A program made the position numbers and the translations under genes. Below the pieces are notes generated by a model, which worked only from the letters and a program-made list of their open reading frames with translations, made no database searches and was not told where the DNA came from. From NCBI GenBank assembly GCA_905479075.1, contig CAJQLA010000008.1:124001-188000 (forward strand): a stretch of DNA of 64,000 nucleotides, read 5' to 3'. Shown here one piece after another: positions 20,126 through 29,983 of the stretch. Source of the DNA: an uncultured Gammaproteobacteria bacterium. Lineage in GTDB: Bacteria; Pseudomonadota; Gammaproteobacteria; Nitrosococcales; Methylophagaceae. How positions within the stretch are numbered: position 1 is the first letter of the stretch; each line of letters begins with the position of its first letter.

Positions 20126-20988
20126 TATTGAGAATCTATTTTGCAGGCGATGCCATAAATAGTTGTTTCATCGAGAAATAGATCATTACGTTCATATAAA
20201 GATGCAATTGCAGCACGATGTACTTTCATTTTAAAGTTACCAATGGCAATTGCACCATAAAAACGAATTCCTTGTCTTTTAATACCATCATCCATTACTT
20301 CAAGTTCTTCAACACCATGAGGCGGCACAGCATTTACATCTGCAATAACTTCAAGCGTCTCACTCGCAGCCCAAGCAAGTTTAGGTATGACACAAACACC
20401 TGCTGGGCCACAGCCGATTCCAACATGGGCATCTTTTAGTAAATTTATCACGGCTTCGTCACTACGTGCTTCTCCTGGCGTTACTTCAACGTCATAAGCT
20501 TGTTTCATTTGTGTAGTTATTTTAGTTGAGCGTGTGATATCACGACTTGTGATAATGACTTTTTTTGCGCCTTCTTTCAGTAAGAAGAGCGCTGTACGCT
20601 GCCCTACAGGACCAGAGCCTATAATTACCACTTTTTTGTCAGTCACATCATAGTTTGTAATTACTTTCCGAGCAATGGCAGCAGCAGTGGTATTAGAGCC
20701 ATTAGGATCGAGCATGACTGATACGCGAACGGGGCCAAAGAAAGCCTTTTTAACCGCGTCACCTACTAGCTCGCTAGCGGGAACATTTGAACCGCCAATA
20801 AAAATAGCACTATTTTTAAGATTTTTACCGCCCCGAGTGAAAATCATACCATGAACATGTGGTGTGACATTGTCACGAGTAATGCTGCCATAAGGAATAA
20901 TATTGTCGACATCAGAGTCATAAGCTACAGCTTGATCGAACGCACTTGGAATTGAATCTGTATCAAGGTGTAGCAGTAATTTTTTCAT
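20125..20988 (-). CDS. mtdA: MtdA/MtdC-like methylene-tetrahydropterin dehydrogenase
   Basis: 287 residues, paralogue of the mtdB product in the same operon. The N-terminus (KKLLLHLDTDSIPSAFD, then TRGGKNLKNSAIFIGGSN) closely follows the MtdA pattern of Methylobacterium, and LDPNGSNTTAAA, VVIIGSGPVGQRTALFL and IADVNAVPPHGVEE mark the nucleotide-binding fold. MtdA uses NADP and acts on methylene-H4F and methylene-H4MPT; MtdC-type proteins are a close alternative. First gene of the operon; GGAG precedes the ATG. About 200 bp separate it from divergent gltX and should hold both promoters. Confidence 0.8.
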   Translation of the reverse strand: MKKLLLHLDTDSIPSAFDQAVAYDSDVDNIIPYGSITRDNVTPHVHGMIFTRGGKNLKNSAIFIGGSNVPASELVGDAVKKAFFGPVRVSVMLDPNGSNTTAAAIARKVITNYDVTDKKVVIIGSGPVGQRTALFLLKEGAKKVIITSRDITRSTKITTQMKQAYDVEVTPGEARSDEAVINLLKDAHVGIGCGPAGVCVIPKLAWAASETLEVIADVNAVPPHGVEELEVMDDGIKRQGIRFYGAIAIGNFKMKVHRAAIASLYERNDLFLDETTIYGIACKIDSQ

Positions 20989-21189
20989 TCATGAACTCCA
21001 GTGTTTTCTATGACTCTGTCGATTATTAAGTCAATAAGAAATTTTACCTTAAGTTACTTACTGAGGCTAATCAACAGCTAAGTAATCATTAGTATCAAAT
21101 CGAAGATCAATGGAAAAAATTGTTGATCATGCTGTTACAATATCGCTCACTTTAAAAATGTTACTTACATACGTTGAGAGTTAAAAAAG

Positions 21190-22605
21190 ATGACAATTCG
21201 CACCCGATTTGCGCCTAGCCCTACTGGTTATTTACATGTGGGTGGTGCACGCACAGCGCTGTTTTCATGGTTATATGCTCGTAAGCATGGCGGTGAATTT
21301 GTATTACGAATTGAAGATACAGATCTTGAGCGTTCTTCAGAGGAGTCGGTTAATGCCATTTTAGAAGGCATGACGTGGCTTGGACTTGAATACGATCAAG
21401 GACCATTTTTTCAAACACAACGCTTCGTCCGCTATAAAGAGGTGATAACTCAATTGCTAGAGCAAGGCGATGCGTATTATTGTTATTGCTCTAAAGATGA
21501 GTTGGACACTATGAGGGAAGAGCAGCGCGCTGCCAAGCAAAAACCTCGTTATGATGGCCGCTGTAGACACCTGAAAAAGCCAAAACAAGGTGTTGATCCC
21601 GTTATTCGATTTAAGAACCCACTTGAAGGTTCTGTTACGGTGAAAGATGTCGTAAAAGGTGATGTTGTATTTCAGAACTCAGAATTAGATGATTTGGTTA
21701 TCGCTCGTCCTGATGGCTCTCCCACCTATAATTTAACAGTGGTTGTCGATGATTTAGATATGGCAATGACGCATGTTATTCGCGGTGACGATCACCTCAA
21801 TAATTCACCAAGACAGATTAATATCTTTAAAGCTTTAAAAGCGGATGTCCCCGTTTATGCGCATGTACCTATGATTTTAGGTGATGATGGCGCTCGTTTA
21901 TCGAAGCGACATGGTGCAGTAAGCGTAATGAGTTATCGGGACCAGGGTTATTTGCCAGAGGCATTACTTAATTACCTTGTTCGCCTAGGCTGGTCTCATG
22001 GCGATCAAGAAATTTTTACAATAGAAGAATTGATTCAACTTTTTGATGTTGAAGATGTAAATAAGGCAGCCTCTAGTTTCAATACGGATAAATTGCTTTG
22101 GTTAAACCAACATTATATTAAAACAAGTGAGCCAGAACATATTGCGCATCACTTGAGTTGGCATATGGGGCAGAGGGGAATCGACCCTGTAACAGATGGC
22201 CCTGCTTTGTCTGATGTGGTGAAGCTACAGCAAGAAAGGGCAAAAACACTGGTCGAAATGGCTGAAAATAGCGTTTTCTTTTATCTAGTAGTAAAAGAAT
22301 ATGATGAGAAAGCAGCACGTAAGAATTTAGGCTTAGCTAGTCTTGATGTGCTTAAAGATATGCATCAACGTCTCAAGGTGTTAACCGATTGGGCAGCAGA
22401 ACCCATCCATGACGAGATAAAAGCTTGCTCTGTACAGAGAGAGATCGGTATGGGAAAAGTGGCTCAACCAATTCGTGTTGCGATTACAGGTAATACGATT
22501 TCTCCACCCTTAGATGCAACATTGACACTATTAGGACGTGAGCGGACATTATCGGCTATACAACAAGCGATTATTTGGGTTGAGCAAAGTCATACAGACA
22601 ACTAG
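21190..22605 (+). CDS. gltX: Glutamyl-tRNA synthetase
   Basis: 471 residues, the usual bacterial length. Class I synthetase: the HIGH motif lies in [19 protein letters not shown] (HVGG form) and the KMSKS motif in [27 protein letters not shown] and the C-terminal helical anticodon-binding part complete the enzyme. It attaches glutamate to tRNA-Glu in the cytoplasm. Divergent from the H4MPT operon and convergent with sspB, with only 15 bp between stops. Confidence 0.96.
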   Translation: MTIRTRFAPSPTGYLHVGGARTALFSWLYARKHGGEFVLRIEDTDLERSSEESVNAILEGMTWLGLEYDQGPFFQTQRFVRYKEVITQLLEQGDAYYCYCSKDELDTMREEQRAAKQKPRYDGRCRHLKKPKQGVDPVIRFKNPLEGSVTVKDVVKGDVVFQNSELDDLVIARPDGSPTYNLTVVVDDLDMAMTHVIRGDDHLNNSPRQINIFKALKADVPVYAHVPMILGDDGARLSKRHGAVSVMSYRDQGYLPEALLNYLVRLGWSHGDQEIFTIEELIQLFDVEDVNKAASSFNTDKLLWLNQHYIKTSEPEHIAHHLSWHMGQRGIDPVTDGPALSDVVKLQQERAKTLVEMAENSVFFYLVVKEYDEKAARKNLGLASLDVLKDMHQRLKVLTDWAAEPIHDEIKACSVQREIGMGKVAQPIRVAITGNTISPPLDATLTLLGRERTLSAIQQAIIWVEQSHTDN

Positions 22606-22620
22606 TTTGGGTATATAAGC

Positions 22621-23004
22621 TTATTTAACCACTTTTAGGCTGGGTTTGGTTTTAATTGAGCTTGGTTTTGTTGGTGGTTTAGGCGCAGGAGGAATATCGT
22701 CGTCTGTAAAAAACATGCCTTCGTTATTTTCCTTACCATAGATAGCTTGAATAGCAGCAATAGGAATAAACAATTCCATCGATTTTCCTGAAAAGCGGGC
22801 AGAAAAACTAATCCAGCCATTATCAGCATGGAAATTGTTCACTGCATCCGGCGCAATATTCAACACAATTTTATTGTCGTTAATAAATTCCAGTGGCACC
22901 TGAACATCACTGTGTGTCGTATTCACCAATAAATAAGGTGTGAGTTGGTTATCCAGTAGCCATTCATAGATAGCACGAATAAGATAGGGTTTTTGAGGTG
23001 TCAT
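22621..23004 (-). CDS. sspB: ClpXP specificity-enhancing factor SspB
   Basis: 127 residues. Adaptor that delivers ssrA-tagged proteins to ClpXP. The substrate-binding domain occupies about residues 1-100 (PYLIRAIYEWLLDNQLTPYL, then VLNIAPDAV and WISFSARFSGK). A flexible proline-rich tail follows and ends SLKVVK, the ClpX-binding XB peptide (LRVVK in E. coli). It lies 5 bp downstream of sspA, the usual order. Confidence 0.95.
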   Translation of the reverse strand: MTPQKPYLIRAIYEWLLDNQLTPYLLVNTTHSDVQVPLEFINDNKIVLNIAPDAVNNFHADNGWISFSARFSGKSMELFIPIAAIQAIYGKENNEGMFFTDDDIPPAPKPPTKPSSIKTKPSLKVVK

Positions 23005-23009
23005 GGTCT

Positions 23010-23609
23010 TTATCGCATCGCTCTTTCTATATCGCTCAGACTATTTTGAAAACTATCTCGAGCAAAAATTCGTTCCGCATAGTGTTCGATTGCCTTTGCT
23101 TTAGCTGGCAGTTTAATACTAAGCATAGGTAAACGCCAGAGTAGCGGTGCCAAACTACAGTCTAAGACTGAAAAGGTATTGCTCAAAAAAAATGTCGAGT
23201 CTGAAAATAAAGAGGACATGACAGTTAAATCTTCTTGAATCGTTTTTCTAGCGGTGTTCACTTTTCGTTTATTTGTACCAGTAAGGGCATCCCAGAGGCT
23301 AAACCAGTCCTGATCAATACGATGCAACATCATTCTACTTTTTGCGCGAGAGGCAGGATCAGTAGGCATCAAAGGTGGATGCATGAAGCGTTCATCTAAA
23401 TAGTTAATAATTATATTGGCGTCGAAAAGGATCAAATCACGATCCATTAAAGCAGGGCTGCGACCATAAGGGTTTGCAATGGCAACTTCTTCTGGCCAGT
23501 GTTGCTCGGTACTATTTTTGATGTCTACGACGATATTTTTTTCTGAGATTGCAAGTCTTGTTCGATGACAAAAAGGGCAGGATGGATCCGAATACAGACT
23601 TATCTTCAT
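23010..23609 (-). CDS. sspA: Stringent starvation protein A (GST-fold)
   Basis: 199 residues. RNA-polymerase-associated GST-fold protein. The thioredoxin-like N-terminal domain holds NPYGRSPALMDRDLILFDANIIINYLDERF, with the PxxY/PxL region typical of SspA, and a C-terminal helical domain follows. Unusual: the strand-loop reads SDPSCPFCHRTRLA, a CPFC dithiol at residues 11-14 resembling glutaredoxin, which E. coli SspA lacks. Operon with sspB and downstream of cytochrome bc1, the standard gammaproteobacterial arrangement. Confidence 0.92.
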   Translation of the reverse strand: MKISLYSDPSCPFCHRTRLAISEKNIVVDIKNSTEQHWPEEVAIANPYGRSPALMDRDLILFDANIIINYLDERFMHPPLMPTDPASRAKSRMMLHRIDQDWFSLWDALTGTNKRKVNTARKTIQEDLTVMSSLFSDSTFFLSNTFSVLDCSLAPLLWRLPMLSIKLPAKAKAIEHYAERIFARDSFQNSLSDIERAMR

Positions 23610-23720
23610 GGGGTGAAAATTTTAGCCATGGTGTTTTGACTATCCCATTTTAGCGTAGTGAAGATCATATAAAGGAGTTGGCAGATCATGTCTAGCACCT
23701 TAGTCTGCAGAGCCATTACA

Positions 23721-24467
23721 TTAATGAATATCTTCCCAAAATGCTTTTTTCATGAAATAGGCAATCACAGTAAATAGCAATATATACAGTAATACCCAAT
23801 GACCCATTGCCAGACGTTGTATTTTGGAAGGTTCACTAATATAAGCCATGAAATTAACTAAATCACGCACTAAGGTATTGTATTCAGACTCTGTTATCTG
23901 GTTACCAACATTTGATTTTTCAGCATCTACGGTCGACTTTTGACCCTTATTGACGAGTTGCCCATTTTCATCTTGATGCATATAGCCTTGCTGCTGCCAG
24001 AAGATATGAGGCATAGCCGAGTCTTTAAATACGAGATTATTAGTGCCTATTGGTTTGGTACTATCGATATAGAAAGTACGTAGATAGGTGTAGAGCCAAT
24101 CTGTGCCACGTGCTCTTGCAATAACAGACAGGTCAGGAGGGGTAACCCCAAACCATTTTTTTGCATCATCTGGACGCATTGCAATAGTCATCGTGTCACC
24201 AATCTTATCCGAACCAAATATGAGATTTTCTTTGACTTCTTCTTCTGATAAGCCAATGTCTCTAGCCATGCGGTTATAACGCATATAAGAGGCAGCGTGA
24301 CAGCTTAGACAATTATTCATAAAGAGATTGGCGCCACGTTGTAATGATTCTTTATCTGATAAATCAATATCAACAGAATCTAAATGCACTCCTGTTGATG
24401 CGGAATAGGAGAGGGGTGATGCCAGAAGCAAGATCGCCATAAAGAGAGTATAAATGGTCTGTTTCAT
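23721..24467 (-). CDS. petC: Ubiquinol-cytochrome c reductase, cytochrome c1
   Basis: 248 residues. Signal peptide up to about residue 23 (ILLLASPLSYSAS). The single heme c site is CLSCH near residues 54-58. The axial Met is probably in the MTIAMRPDDA or DSAMPHIFW segment. A C-terminal membrane anchor (VLLYILLFTVIAYFM) holds the periplasmic domain at the inner membrane. It carries electrons from the Rieske centre to soluble cytochromes. Overlaps petB by 4 bp. Confidence 0.95.
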   Translation of the reverse strand: MKQTIYTLFMAILLLASPLSYSASTGVHLDSVDIDLSDKESLQRGANLFMNNCLSCHAASYMRYNRMARDIGLSEEEVKENLIFGSDKIGDTMTIAMRPDDAKKWFGVTPPDLSVIARARGTDWLYTYLRTFYIDSTKPIGTNNLVFKDSAMPHIFWQQQGYMHQDENGQLVNKGQKSTVDAEKSNVGNQITESEYNTLVRDLVNFMAYISEPSKIQRLAMGHWVLLYILLFTVIAYFMKKAFWEDIH

Positions 24468-25675
24468 TTAAAGTTCACCCTCTCTGGTACAGGTTTGTCA
24501 TTATCGAGCTTGGTATAAATTGGCATAAATAGGAAAAAGGCAAAATAAACAATAGCGAATACGCGAGCCATAATTGTGTAAAGGCCAGTTGCCGGTTGTG
24601 TACCTAAATAACCTAGTGCTAGGAAGCTAATAATAAACAGCGTTAATGCCCAACGGAATAGAGGGCCACGATAACGTATCGATTTAACAGGGCTTCTATC
24701 GAGCCATGGGAGAAGGAATAGCACAACAATAGCGCCACCCATTGCAAGCACGCCGAATAGCTTATCTGGAACAGCTCTTAGGATGGCATAAAACGGTGTG
24801 AAGTACCAAAGCGGCACGATATGTTCAGGTGTTTTAAGTGGATCAGCAGGTATAAAGTTATCTTTTTCTAAGAACCAACCATCAAGCTCGGGCATATAGA
24901 AAACAACCAGAGCAAAGATAAAGAGAAATACCCCAACACCGACAATATCTTTAACAGAATAGTATGGGTGGAATGGAATCCCATCTAGTGGTATGCCTTT
25001 CTCATCTTTTTGCTGTTTTATTTCAATGCCATCTGGGTTATTAGAGCCAACTTCATGTAAAGCAATAATATGCATAACAACCAATGCCACTAACACGAAT
25101 GGGACAGCAATAACATGAAAGGCAAAAAAGCGATTAAGGGTTGCATCAGCAACGACAAAATCACCTCTTATCCACAGTGCGAGCTCTTCCCCAATAACGG
25201 GTATTGCACCAAAAAGCGAAATAATAACTTGGGCACCCCAGTAGGACATTTGTCCCCAAGGTAATAAATAACCCATAAATGCTTCCGCCATTAGGGCTAC
25301 ATAAATGAGCATACCAAAGATCCAGACAAGTTCTCGGGGCTGCTTATAGGAACCGTAAATAAGCCCTCGGAACATATGCAAGTAGACAACAATGAAGAAT
25401 GCGGAAGCCCCGGTTGAGTGCAAATAGCGGATAAGCCAACCCCATTGCACATCTCGCATAATGTATTCGACTGAAGCAAATGCCAGTTGAGCATCTGGCT
25501 TGTAATTCATCGTTAAGAAGATACCAGTGACAATTTGTAGCACTAAAACCAGTAGCGCTAATGAACCAAAGAAGTACCAAAAATTGAAGTTTTTAGGCGC
25601 GTAATACTCTGCTAAATGTTCTTTCCAAAGTTTACTTGCAGGGAAGCGTTCATCAACCCAGCTTAAAAGACTCAT
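24464..25675 (-). CDS. petB: Ubiquinol-cytochrome c reductase, cytochrome b
   Basis: 403 residues with eight or nine membrane helices. Paired heme-ligand histidines appear as RYLHSTGASAFFIVVYLHMFRG (split over two helices' ends) and FFAFHVIAVPFVLVALVVMH. The ubiquinol-site PEWY equivalent reads PLWYFTPFYAILR near residue 286, with W in place of E; PLWY-like or PVWY-like variants occur in the family. Overlaps petC by 4 bp, and its ATG overlaps the Rieske stop by one base, so the three subunits are tightly coupled. Confidence 0.95.
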   Translation of the reverse strand: MSLLSWVDERFPASKLWKEHLAEYYAPKNFNFWYFFGSLALLVLVLQIVTGIFLTMNYKPDAQLAFASVEYIMRDVQWGWLIRYLHSTGASAFFIVVYLHMFRGLIYGSYKQPRELVWIFGMLIYVALMAEAFMGYLLPWGQMSYWGAQVIISLFGAIPVIGEELALWIRGDFVVADATLNRFFAFHVIAVPFVLVALVVMHIIALHEVGSNNPDGIEIKQQKDEKGIPLDGIPFHPYYSVKDIVGVGVFLFIFALVVFYMPELDGWFLEKDNFIPADPLKTPEHIVPLWYFTPFYAILRAVPDKLFGVLAMGGAIVVLFLLPWLDRSPVKSIRYRGPLFRWALTLFIISFLALGYLGTQPATGLYTIMARVFAIVYFAFFLFMPIYTKLDNDKPVPERVNFK

Positions 25676-26271
25676 TAAGCAACTCCTTTAGCATCTTCGC
25701 CTATTAAGATTTGATTGTTACTGACAAAATGATGAGGGGGAACCACTAAATTAGTTGGTGCAGGCATTCCTTGATAAACACGACCAGCAAGGTCAAATTT
25801 CGAGCCATGGCATGGACAGAAAAAACCACCTTTCCAATCTTCGCCTAAATCTGCTGGAGATAATTCCGGTCTGTAGGTTGGGGAGCAACCAAGATGGGTG
25901 CAAATACCAACAACAACCATTAACTCTTCACGAATCGAGCGGGAAGGATTTGTGCAATACTCCGGCTGTTGATCAACTTCATCACTATTTGGGTCAGATA
26001 ATTTAGCCGTTTCAGTTTTTAGGGTTTTGATAATATCTGCAGAACGTCTAACTATCCAAACAGGCTTCCCTCGCCATTCAACAATGAGTAATTGACCTAA
26101 CGCTAGTTTGCTTATATCAACATTGACAGGTGCACCAGCAGCCTGAGCTTTTTCACTTGGTGACATTGATGCTAAAAAGGGAACAGCTACTGCTGCGACT
26201 CCTACACCACCGACGACCGTGGTTGCATTTGTTAGAAAGCGTCGTTTCGCTTTATCAATGCTATGCGTCAT
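25675..26271 (-). CDS. petA: Ubiquinol-cytochrome c reductase, Rieske iron-sulfur subunit
   Basis: 198 residues. The twin-arginine-type start AKRRFLTNATTVVGGVGVAAVAVPFL suggests Tat export with an uncleaved anchor. The [2Fe-2S] cluster motifs are CTHLGCSP and CPCHGSKF, with the usual GRVYQGMPAPTNLVVPP after them. First gene of petABC. The 277-bp region upstream is shared with the divergent fmdB gene and should contain the promoter. Confidence 0.96.
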   Translation of the reverse strand: MTHSIDKAKRRFLTNATTVVGGVGVAAVAVPFLASMSPSEKAQAAGAPVNVDISKLALGQLLIVEWRGKPVWIVRRSADIIKTLKTETAKLSDPNSDEVDQQPEYCTNPSRSIREELMVVVGICTHLGCSPTYRPELSPADLGEDWKGGFFCPCHGSKFDLAGRVYQGMPAPTNLVVPPHHFVSNNQILIGEDAKGVA

Positions 26272-26548
26272 CCTGGAGTTACCTCGTGAAAGTTTTTATA
26301 GACATGCTAATTTTATACGTTATCGCGTGTGAATGCACTGAGTTGTTTCAGTTATTAACTGGGTGGTTTTATAGAAGGCTTTGGGTTATAGATCAAAAAG
26401 GGAGTCAAATTTTTATATGTGTGGTGATATGGGTAAAGCCAGAGCGATATATTTTAGGTATAATTAATCGGTTATAGATTTAAGGATTAAATTTGCTGTC
26501 TTTGGTGGATGCCATTACGAAAGCAATATAAAAGGGGTAACTAACACT
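26272..26548. promoter_or_regulatory. Divergent intergenic region petA / fmdB
   Basis: No gene is visible in these 277 bp. A TATAAT at 26459-26464 on the plus strand could serve fmdB-aspS, but no clear -35 box precedes it. The petA promoter on the minus strand could not be assigned. Confidence 0.3.
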
Positions 26549-26797
26549 ATGCCATTATATGAGTACCGTTGTGATACATGTGGCCACGAATTTGAAGCAT
26601 TGCAAAAAATCAGTGATGAATCTTTGATTCATTGTCCTGCATGTGATGAACCCAGCTTAAAGAAATTGGTGTCGGCTGCCGGTTTCAGGTTAAAAGGTGA
26701 TGGTTGGTATGAAACTGACTTTAAAAGTGGTAACAAACGTAACTTAGCTGATAGTGATAGTGGCACCTCAGTAAAAACTACTAAAGCGGCAGGATAG
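26549..26797 (+). CDS. FmdB-family zinc ribbon protein
   Basis: 82 residues. Begins PLYEYRCDTCGHEFEALQKI and has two CxxC pairs (CDTCGH and CPACDE), a small zinc ribbon of the putative regulatory protein FmdB/CxxC family, followed by a Lys/Ser/Thr-rich tail. Function is unclear; the name comes from a gene near formamidase in Methylophilus. Its position before DUF502 and aspS is a widespread gammaproteobacterial order. AGGGG precedes the ATG. Confidence 0.88.
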   Translation: MPLYEYRCDTCGHEFEALQKISDESLIHCPACDEPSLKKLVSAAGFRLKGDGWYETDFKSGNKRNLADSDSGTSVKTTKAAG

Positions 26798-26832
26798 TAA
26801 AGCATGAAAGTGCTAGACGGTAGAGTGTAAAA

Positions 26833-27465
26833 ATGCGCAAATACCTTATTGCTGGTTTACTGGTATGGATGCCCTTGGGCATTACCTTTTTGGTCATCCG
26901 TGCGATAGTTGGTTTACTTGATCGTACCTTACTATTATTGCCGCAAGCTTATCAGCCAGATAATCTTCTGGGTGTACATATTCCTGGCTTAGGTGTAGTA
27001 CTGGCTGTTTTGTTGGTTCTTGCAACCGGAATGATAGTCGCCAACTTTCTTGGCAAGAGAATGGTGATTGCCTGGGAACATTTTTTAGCCAGGATTCCCT
27101 TAGTCCGGACGCTTTACGCGGGTATAAAGCAAATTATGGAAGCGGTACTTGCAACCGATGCAAAATCGTTTCGTAAGGTGTTGTTGATTGAATATCCGCG
27201 AAAAGGCTTATGGAGCGTGGCATTTATGACTTCGGATAAGTTGGGAGAAGTACAGGCTAAAACCGAAAGAAAGGTAATAAGTGTTTTTATCCCGACAACG
27301 CCTAATCCAACGTCTGGATTTGTCATTATGGTGCCTGAAGATGATGTGATTGAGCTAGAGATGCCGGTGGAAGATGGTCTGAAGATGATTATTTCCTTGG
27401 GCGTTGCCGTACCAGAGTGGCAAAAAGATGAGTTAGTGGCTGAAACAGTCAGTGAAGAAAAATAA
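26833..27465 (+). CDS. DUF502 family inner-membrane protein
   Basis: 210 residues. Two N-terminal hydrophobic segments (LIAGLLVWMPLGITFLVI and LGVVLAVLLVLATGMIV) are followed by ARIPLVRTLYAGIKQIMEAV and VLLIEYPRKGLWSVAFMT, which are hallmarks of DUF502. The soluble C-terminus ends in an acidic tail. Biological role is unknown in the family. It lies between fmdB and aspS in the conserved order, probably one transcript. Confidence 0.88.
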   Translation: MRKYLIAGLLVWMPLGITFLVIRAIVGLLDRTLLLLPQAYQPDNLLGVHIPGLGVVLAVLLVLATGMIVANFLGKRMVIAWEHFLARIPLVRTLYAGIKQIMEAVLATDAKSFRKVLLIEYPRKGLWSVAFMTSDKLGEVQAKTERKVISVFIPTTPNPTSGFVIMVPEDDVIELEMPVEDGLKMIISLGVAVPEWQKDELVAETVSEEK

Positions 27466-27534
27466 AGAGTGTTAGCTGGGTTGAGACAATAGTTTAGCTA
27501 AATAGATTAACGAAGATAAATTTTGGGAAAGAGC

Positions 27535-29337
27535 ATGCGTAGCCATTATTGCGGCGATGTAAATGAAACATTAGAAGGTCAAACAGTTACTGTAGCGGGT
27601 TGGATGCATAGACGTCGTGATCATGGCGGGGTTATTTTTATTGACTTTCGTGATCGTGAAGGTCTTGTACAGATTGTCTGTAATCCAGAAGATGCTGAAA
27701 GTTTTGCTATTGCTGATCGTGTTCGTAGTGAATACGTCTTGCAAGTTGAGGGCGAGGTACGTTTACGCCCAGAAGGTAGCGATAACAGTGATCTCAAAAG
27801 CGGAAAAATTGAAATTGTTGCTAAACGCATAGATATTCTCAATAGTTCAGAAACACCACCTTTCCCATTGTCAGAACAGGCAGAAGTCAGTGAAGATGTC
27901 AGACTTCGTCACCGTTATATCGATCTACGTCGTCCTGAAATGTTACAGAAATTACGTTTCCGTTCGCAAATTACACGATTTTTACGTAATTACCTAGACG
28001 ATAATGGCTTTCTTGATATTGAAACACCAATTTTAACCAAAGCGACCCCAGAAGGTGCGCGCGATTATTTGGTGCCGAGTCGTACGCATGCTGGCGACTT
28101 TTTCGCCTTGCCGCAATCACCACAATTGTTTAAACAACTGCTTATGGTGTCGGGCATGGATCGCTATTATCAGGTTGTTCGTTGTTTCCGTGATGAAGAC
28201 TTACGTGCGGATAGGCAACCTGAGTTTACTCAGCTCGATGTGGAAACCTCATTTGTCGAAGAAGAAGACTTGATGACAATGATGGAAGATATGATTCGAG
28301 GAGTGTTTGCTCATTCATTGGGTGAATCTTTACCAAATCCTTTTCCACGAATGACTTATGCTGAAGCTATGGCGCGTTTTGGTAGTGATAAACCTGATTT
28401 AAGAATCGATTTGGAGCTTGTTGAAATTAGTGACTTGATGAAGTCAGTTGATTTCAAAGTATTCTCAGGTCCTGCACAAGATGAAAAAGGCCGTGTAGCG
28501 GCATTAAGAGTCCCTGATGGCGCCAGTTTAAGCCGAAAACAAATTGATGACTATACTAAGTATGTTGGTATTTATGGTGCGAAAGGACTGGCTTATATTA
28601 AAGTAAATGATATTGATAACGGTCGTGAAGGCCTACAATCTCCGATACTGAAATTTTTACCAGATGATGTCGTCACAGCCATCATGCAACGTACTGGGGC
28701 ACAGACAGGTGACCTAGTATTCTTTGGTGCTGACAAAGCAAATATTGTCAATGAAGCATTAGGCGCGTTACGCGTTAAAGTAGGTCACGATCTTGATATG
28801 GTGAAGCGTGATTGGCAGCCATTATGGGTTGTCGCATTCCCAATGTTTGAATGGGATGATAAGGCAAATCGTTGGATGGCATTACACCATCCGTTTACAG
28901 CACCACGTGAGTCTGATATTGATTTACTTGAATCTGATCCAGGTAAATGTTTATCGAGAGCTTACGATATGGTGTTGAATGGAACGGAGCTGGGTGGAGG
29001 CTCTATGCGTATTCATCGCGCAGCTGTTCAATCTAAAGTGTTTGAGTTGCTCGGTATTTCAGAACAAGAAGCAGATGATAAATTTGGTTTCTTACTCGAA
29101 GCATTGAAGTTCGGTTGTCCTCCTCATGGCGGATTGGCGTTTGGGTTGGATCGCTTAGCGATGTTAATGACAGGATCAGCATCAATACGTGATGTTATGG
29201 CATTTCCAAAAACACAAACAGCAGCTTGCTTATTAACTGATGCACCCAGTGCGGTTAATGAAACACAGTTAAAAGAATTAAATATCCGTTTACGAAAAGC
29301 GCCCAATTTATCGGATAATGCTGCTAAAGGTGCTTAA
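27535..29337 (+). CDS. aspS: Aspartyl-tRNA synthetase
   Basis: 600 residues from the ATG at 27535; a TTG four codons upstream is less likely, since the family begins MR-x-x-YCG as here ([11 protein letters not shown]). OB-fold anticodon domain ([22 protein letters not shown]), class II motif 2 [22 protein letters not shown] insertion domain (about 290-410) and motif 3 [23 protein letters not shown] lies just before the ATG. Charges tRNA-Asp; whether it also charges tRNA-Asn cannot be told from here. Confidence 0.96.
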   Translation: MRSHYCGDVNETLEGQTVTVAGWMHRRRDHGGVIFIDFRDREGLVQIVCNPEDAESFAIADRVRSEYVLQVEGEVRLRPEGSDNSDLKSGKIEIVAKRIDILNSSETPPFPLSEQAEVSEDVRLRHRYIDLRRPEMLQKLRFRSQITRFLRNYLDDNGFLDIETPILTKATPEGARDYLVPSRTHAGDFFALPQSPQLFKQLLMVSGMDRYYQVVRCFRDEDLRADRQPEFTQLDVETSFVEEEDLMTMMEDMIRGVFAHSLGESLPNPFPRMTYAEAMARFGSDKPDLRIDLELVEISDLMKSVDFKVFSGPAQDEKGRVAALRVPDGASLSRKQIDDYTKYVGIYGAKGLAYIKVNDIDNGREGLQSPILKFLPDDVVTAIMQRTGAQTGDLVFFGADKANIVNEALGALRVKVGHDLDMVKRDWQPLWVVAFPMFEWDDKANRWMALHHPFTAPRESDIDLLESDPGKCLSRAYDMVLNGTELGGGSMRIHRAAVQSKVFELLGISEQEADDKFGFLLEALKFGCPPHGGLAFGLDRLAMLMTGSASIRDVMAFPKTQTAACLLTDAPSAVNETQLKELNIRLRKAPNLSDNAAKGA

Positions 29338-29353
29338 ATAAGGGTCATACACT

Positions 29354-29554
29354 ATGAATGAGACGAAATTAACTACGTCATCGACCGAAAGACGATATGG
29401 GGTGCATAAGAAGGATTTACCCCTTAGTTGTCCTACCGCTCAAAATGAGAGCTGGAATGCGCATCCTAGAGTGTTTCTTGATATCGAAGATAAAGGTGAA
29501 GCACTGTGCCCTTATTGTGGGGCACTTTATGTATTACTAGATACGGACAGCTAG
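29354..29554 (+). CDS. Zinc-finger protein, zf-CHCC family
   Basis: 66 residues. C-terminal HPRVFLDIEDKGEALCPYCGALYVL gives a His plus CPYC zinc site, with a possible fourth ligand (Cys of LSCPTA) upstream. The domain resembles the NDUFS6-like zf-CHCC family found in proteobacteria. No enzymatic role is evident. It follows aspS by 16 bp and precedes mutT by 7 bp. Confidence 0.8.
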   Translation: MNETKLTTSSTERRYGVHKKDLPLSCPTAQNESWNAHPRVFLDIEDKGEALCPYCGALYVLLDTDS

Positions 29555-29561
29555 GTTTTAA

Positions 29562-29960
29562 GTGAAAACCATACATGTTGCGGTTGCTGTCATCATCAAT
29601 GAACAACAAGAAGTTTTATTAGCGTTACGGCAACAACATCAGCACCAAGGGGGGCTCTGGGAGTTTCCTGGCGGCAAAGTGAATCATGATGAAACCGTTT
29701 ATCAAGCTCTACATAGAGAAATAAGAGAAGAAGTGGGTTTAAAAATAGCACATGCCGAACCTTTGCTGGTAGTAGAGCATCAATATAATGATAAGGCTGT
29801 ATTACTTGATGTTTGGCAAGTGGATAATTATTTTGGCGCAGCAAGCGGCCAAGAAGGGCAGCAGATACGTTGGTGTCCAATTGAAATGATACAACACTAT
29901 AATTTTCCAGCAGCGAATCAAGCGATAGTTGAAGCATTACAATTAAAACAAGCACAGTAA
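29562..29960 (+). CDS. mutT: 8-oxo-dGTP diphosphatase MutT
   Basis: 132 residues, GTG start (KTIHVAVAVIINEQQEVLLALR). The Nudix box is complete: GGKVNHDETVYQALHREIREEVGL, matching G-x5-E-x7-REUxEExGU (given in parts: GGKVNHDET, then REIREEVGL). GGLWEFPGGK just before is typical of MutT. It hydrolyses oxidised dGTP to prevent A:T to C:G mutation. Downstream is nadA; yacG and coaE, frequent mutT neighbours, are convergent beyond that. Confidence 0.9.
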   Translation: MKTIHVAVAVIINEQQEVLLALRQQHQHQGGLWEFPGGKVNHDETVYQALHREIREEVGLKIAHAEPLLVVEHQYNDKAVLLDVWQVDNYFGAASGQEGQQIRWCPIEMIQHYNFPAANQAIVEALQLKQAQ

Positions 29961-29983
29961 ATACATAATACAGGTAGTAGTTG

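Noticed and set aside
24464..25675. Cytochrome b variation PLWY instead of PEWY as a defect
   Set aside because: Variation at this position occurs within the family and all heme ligands are present.
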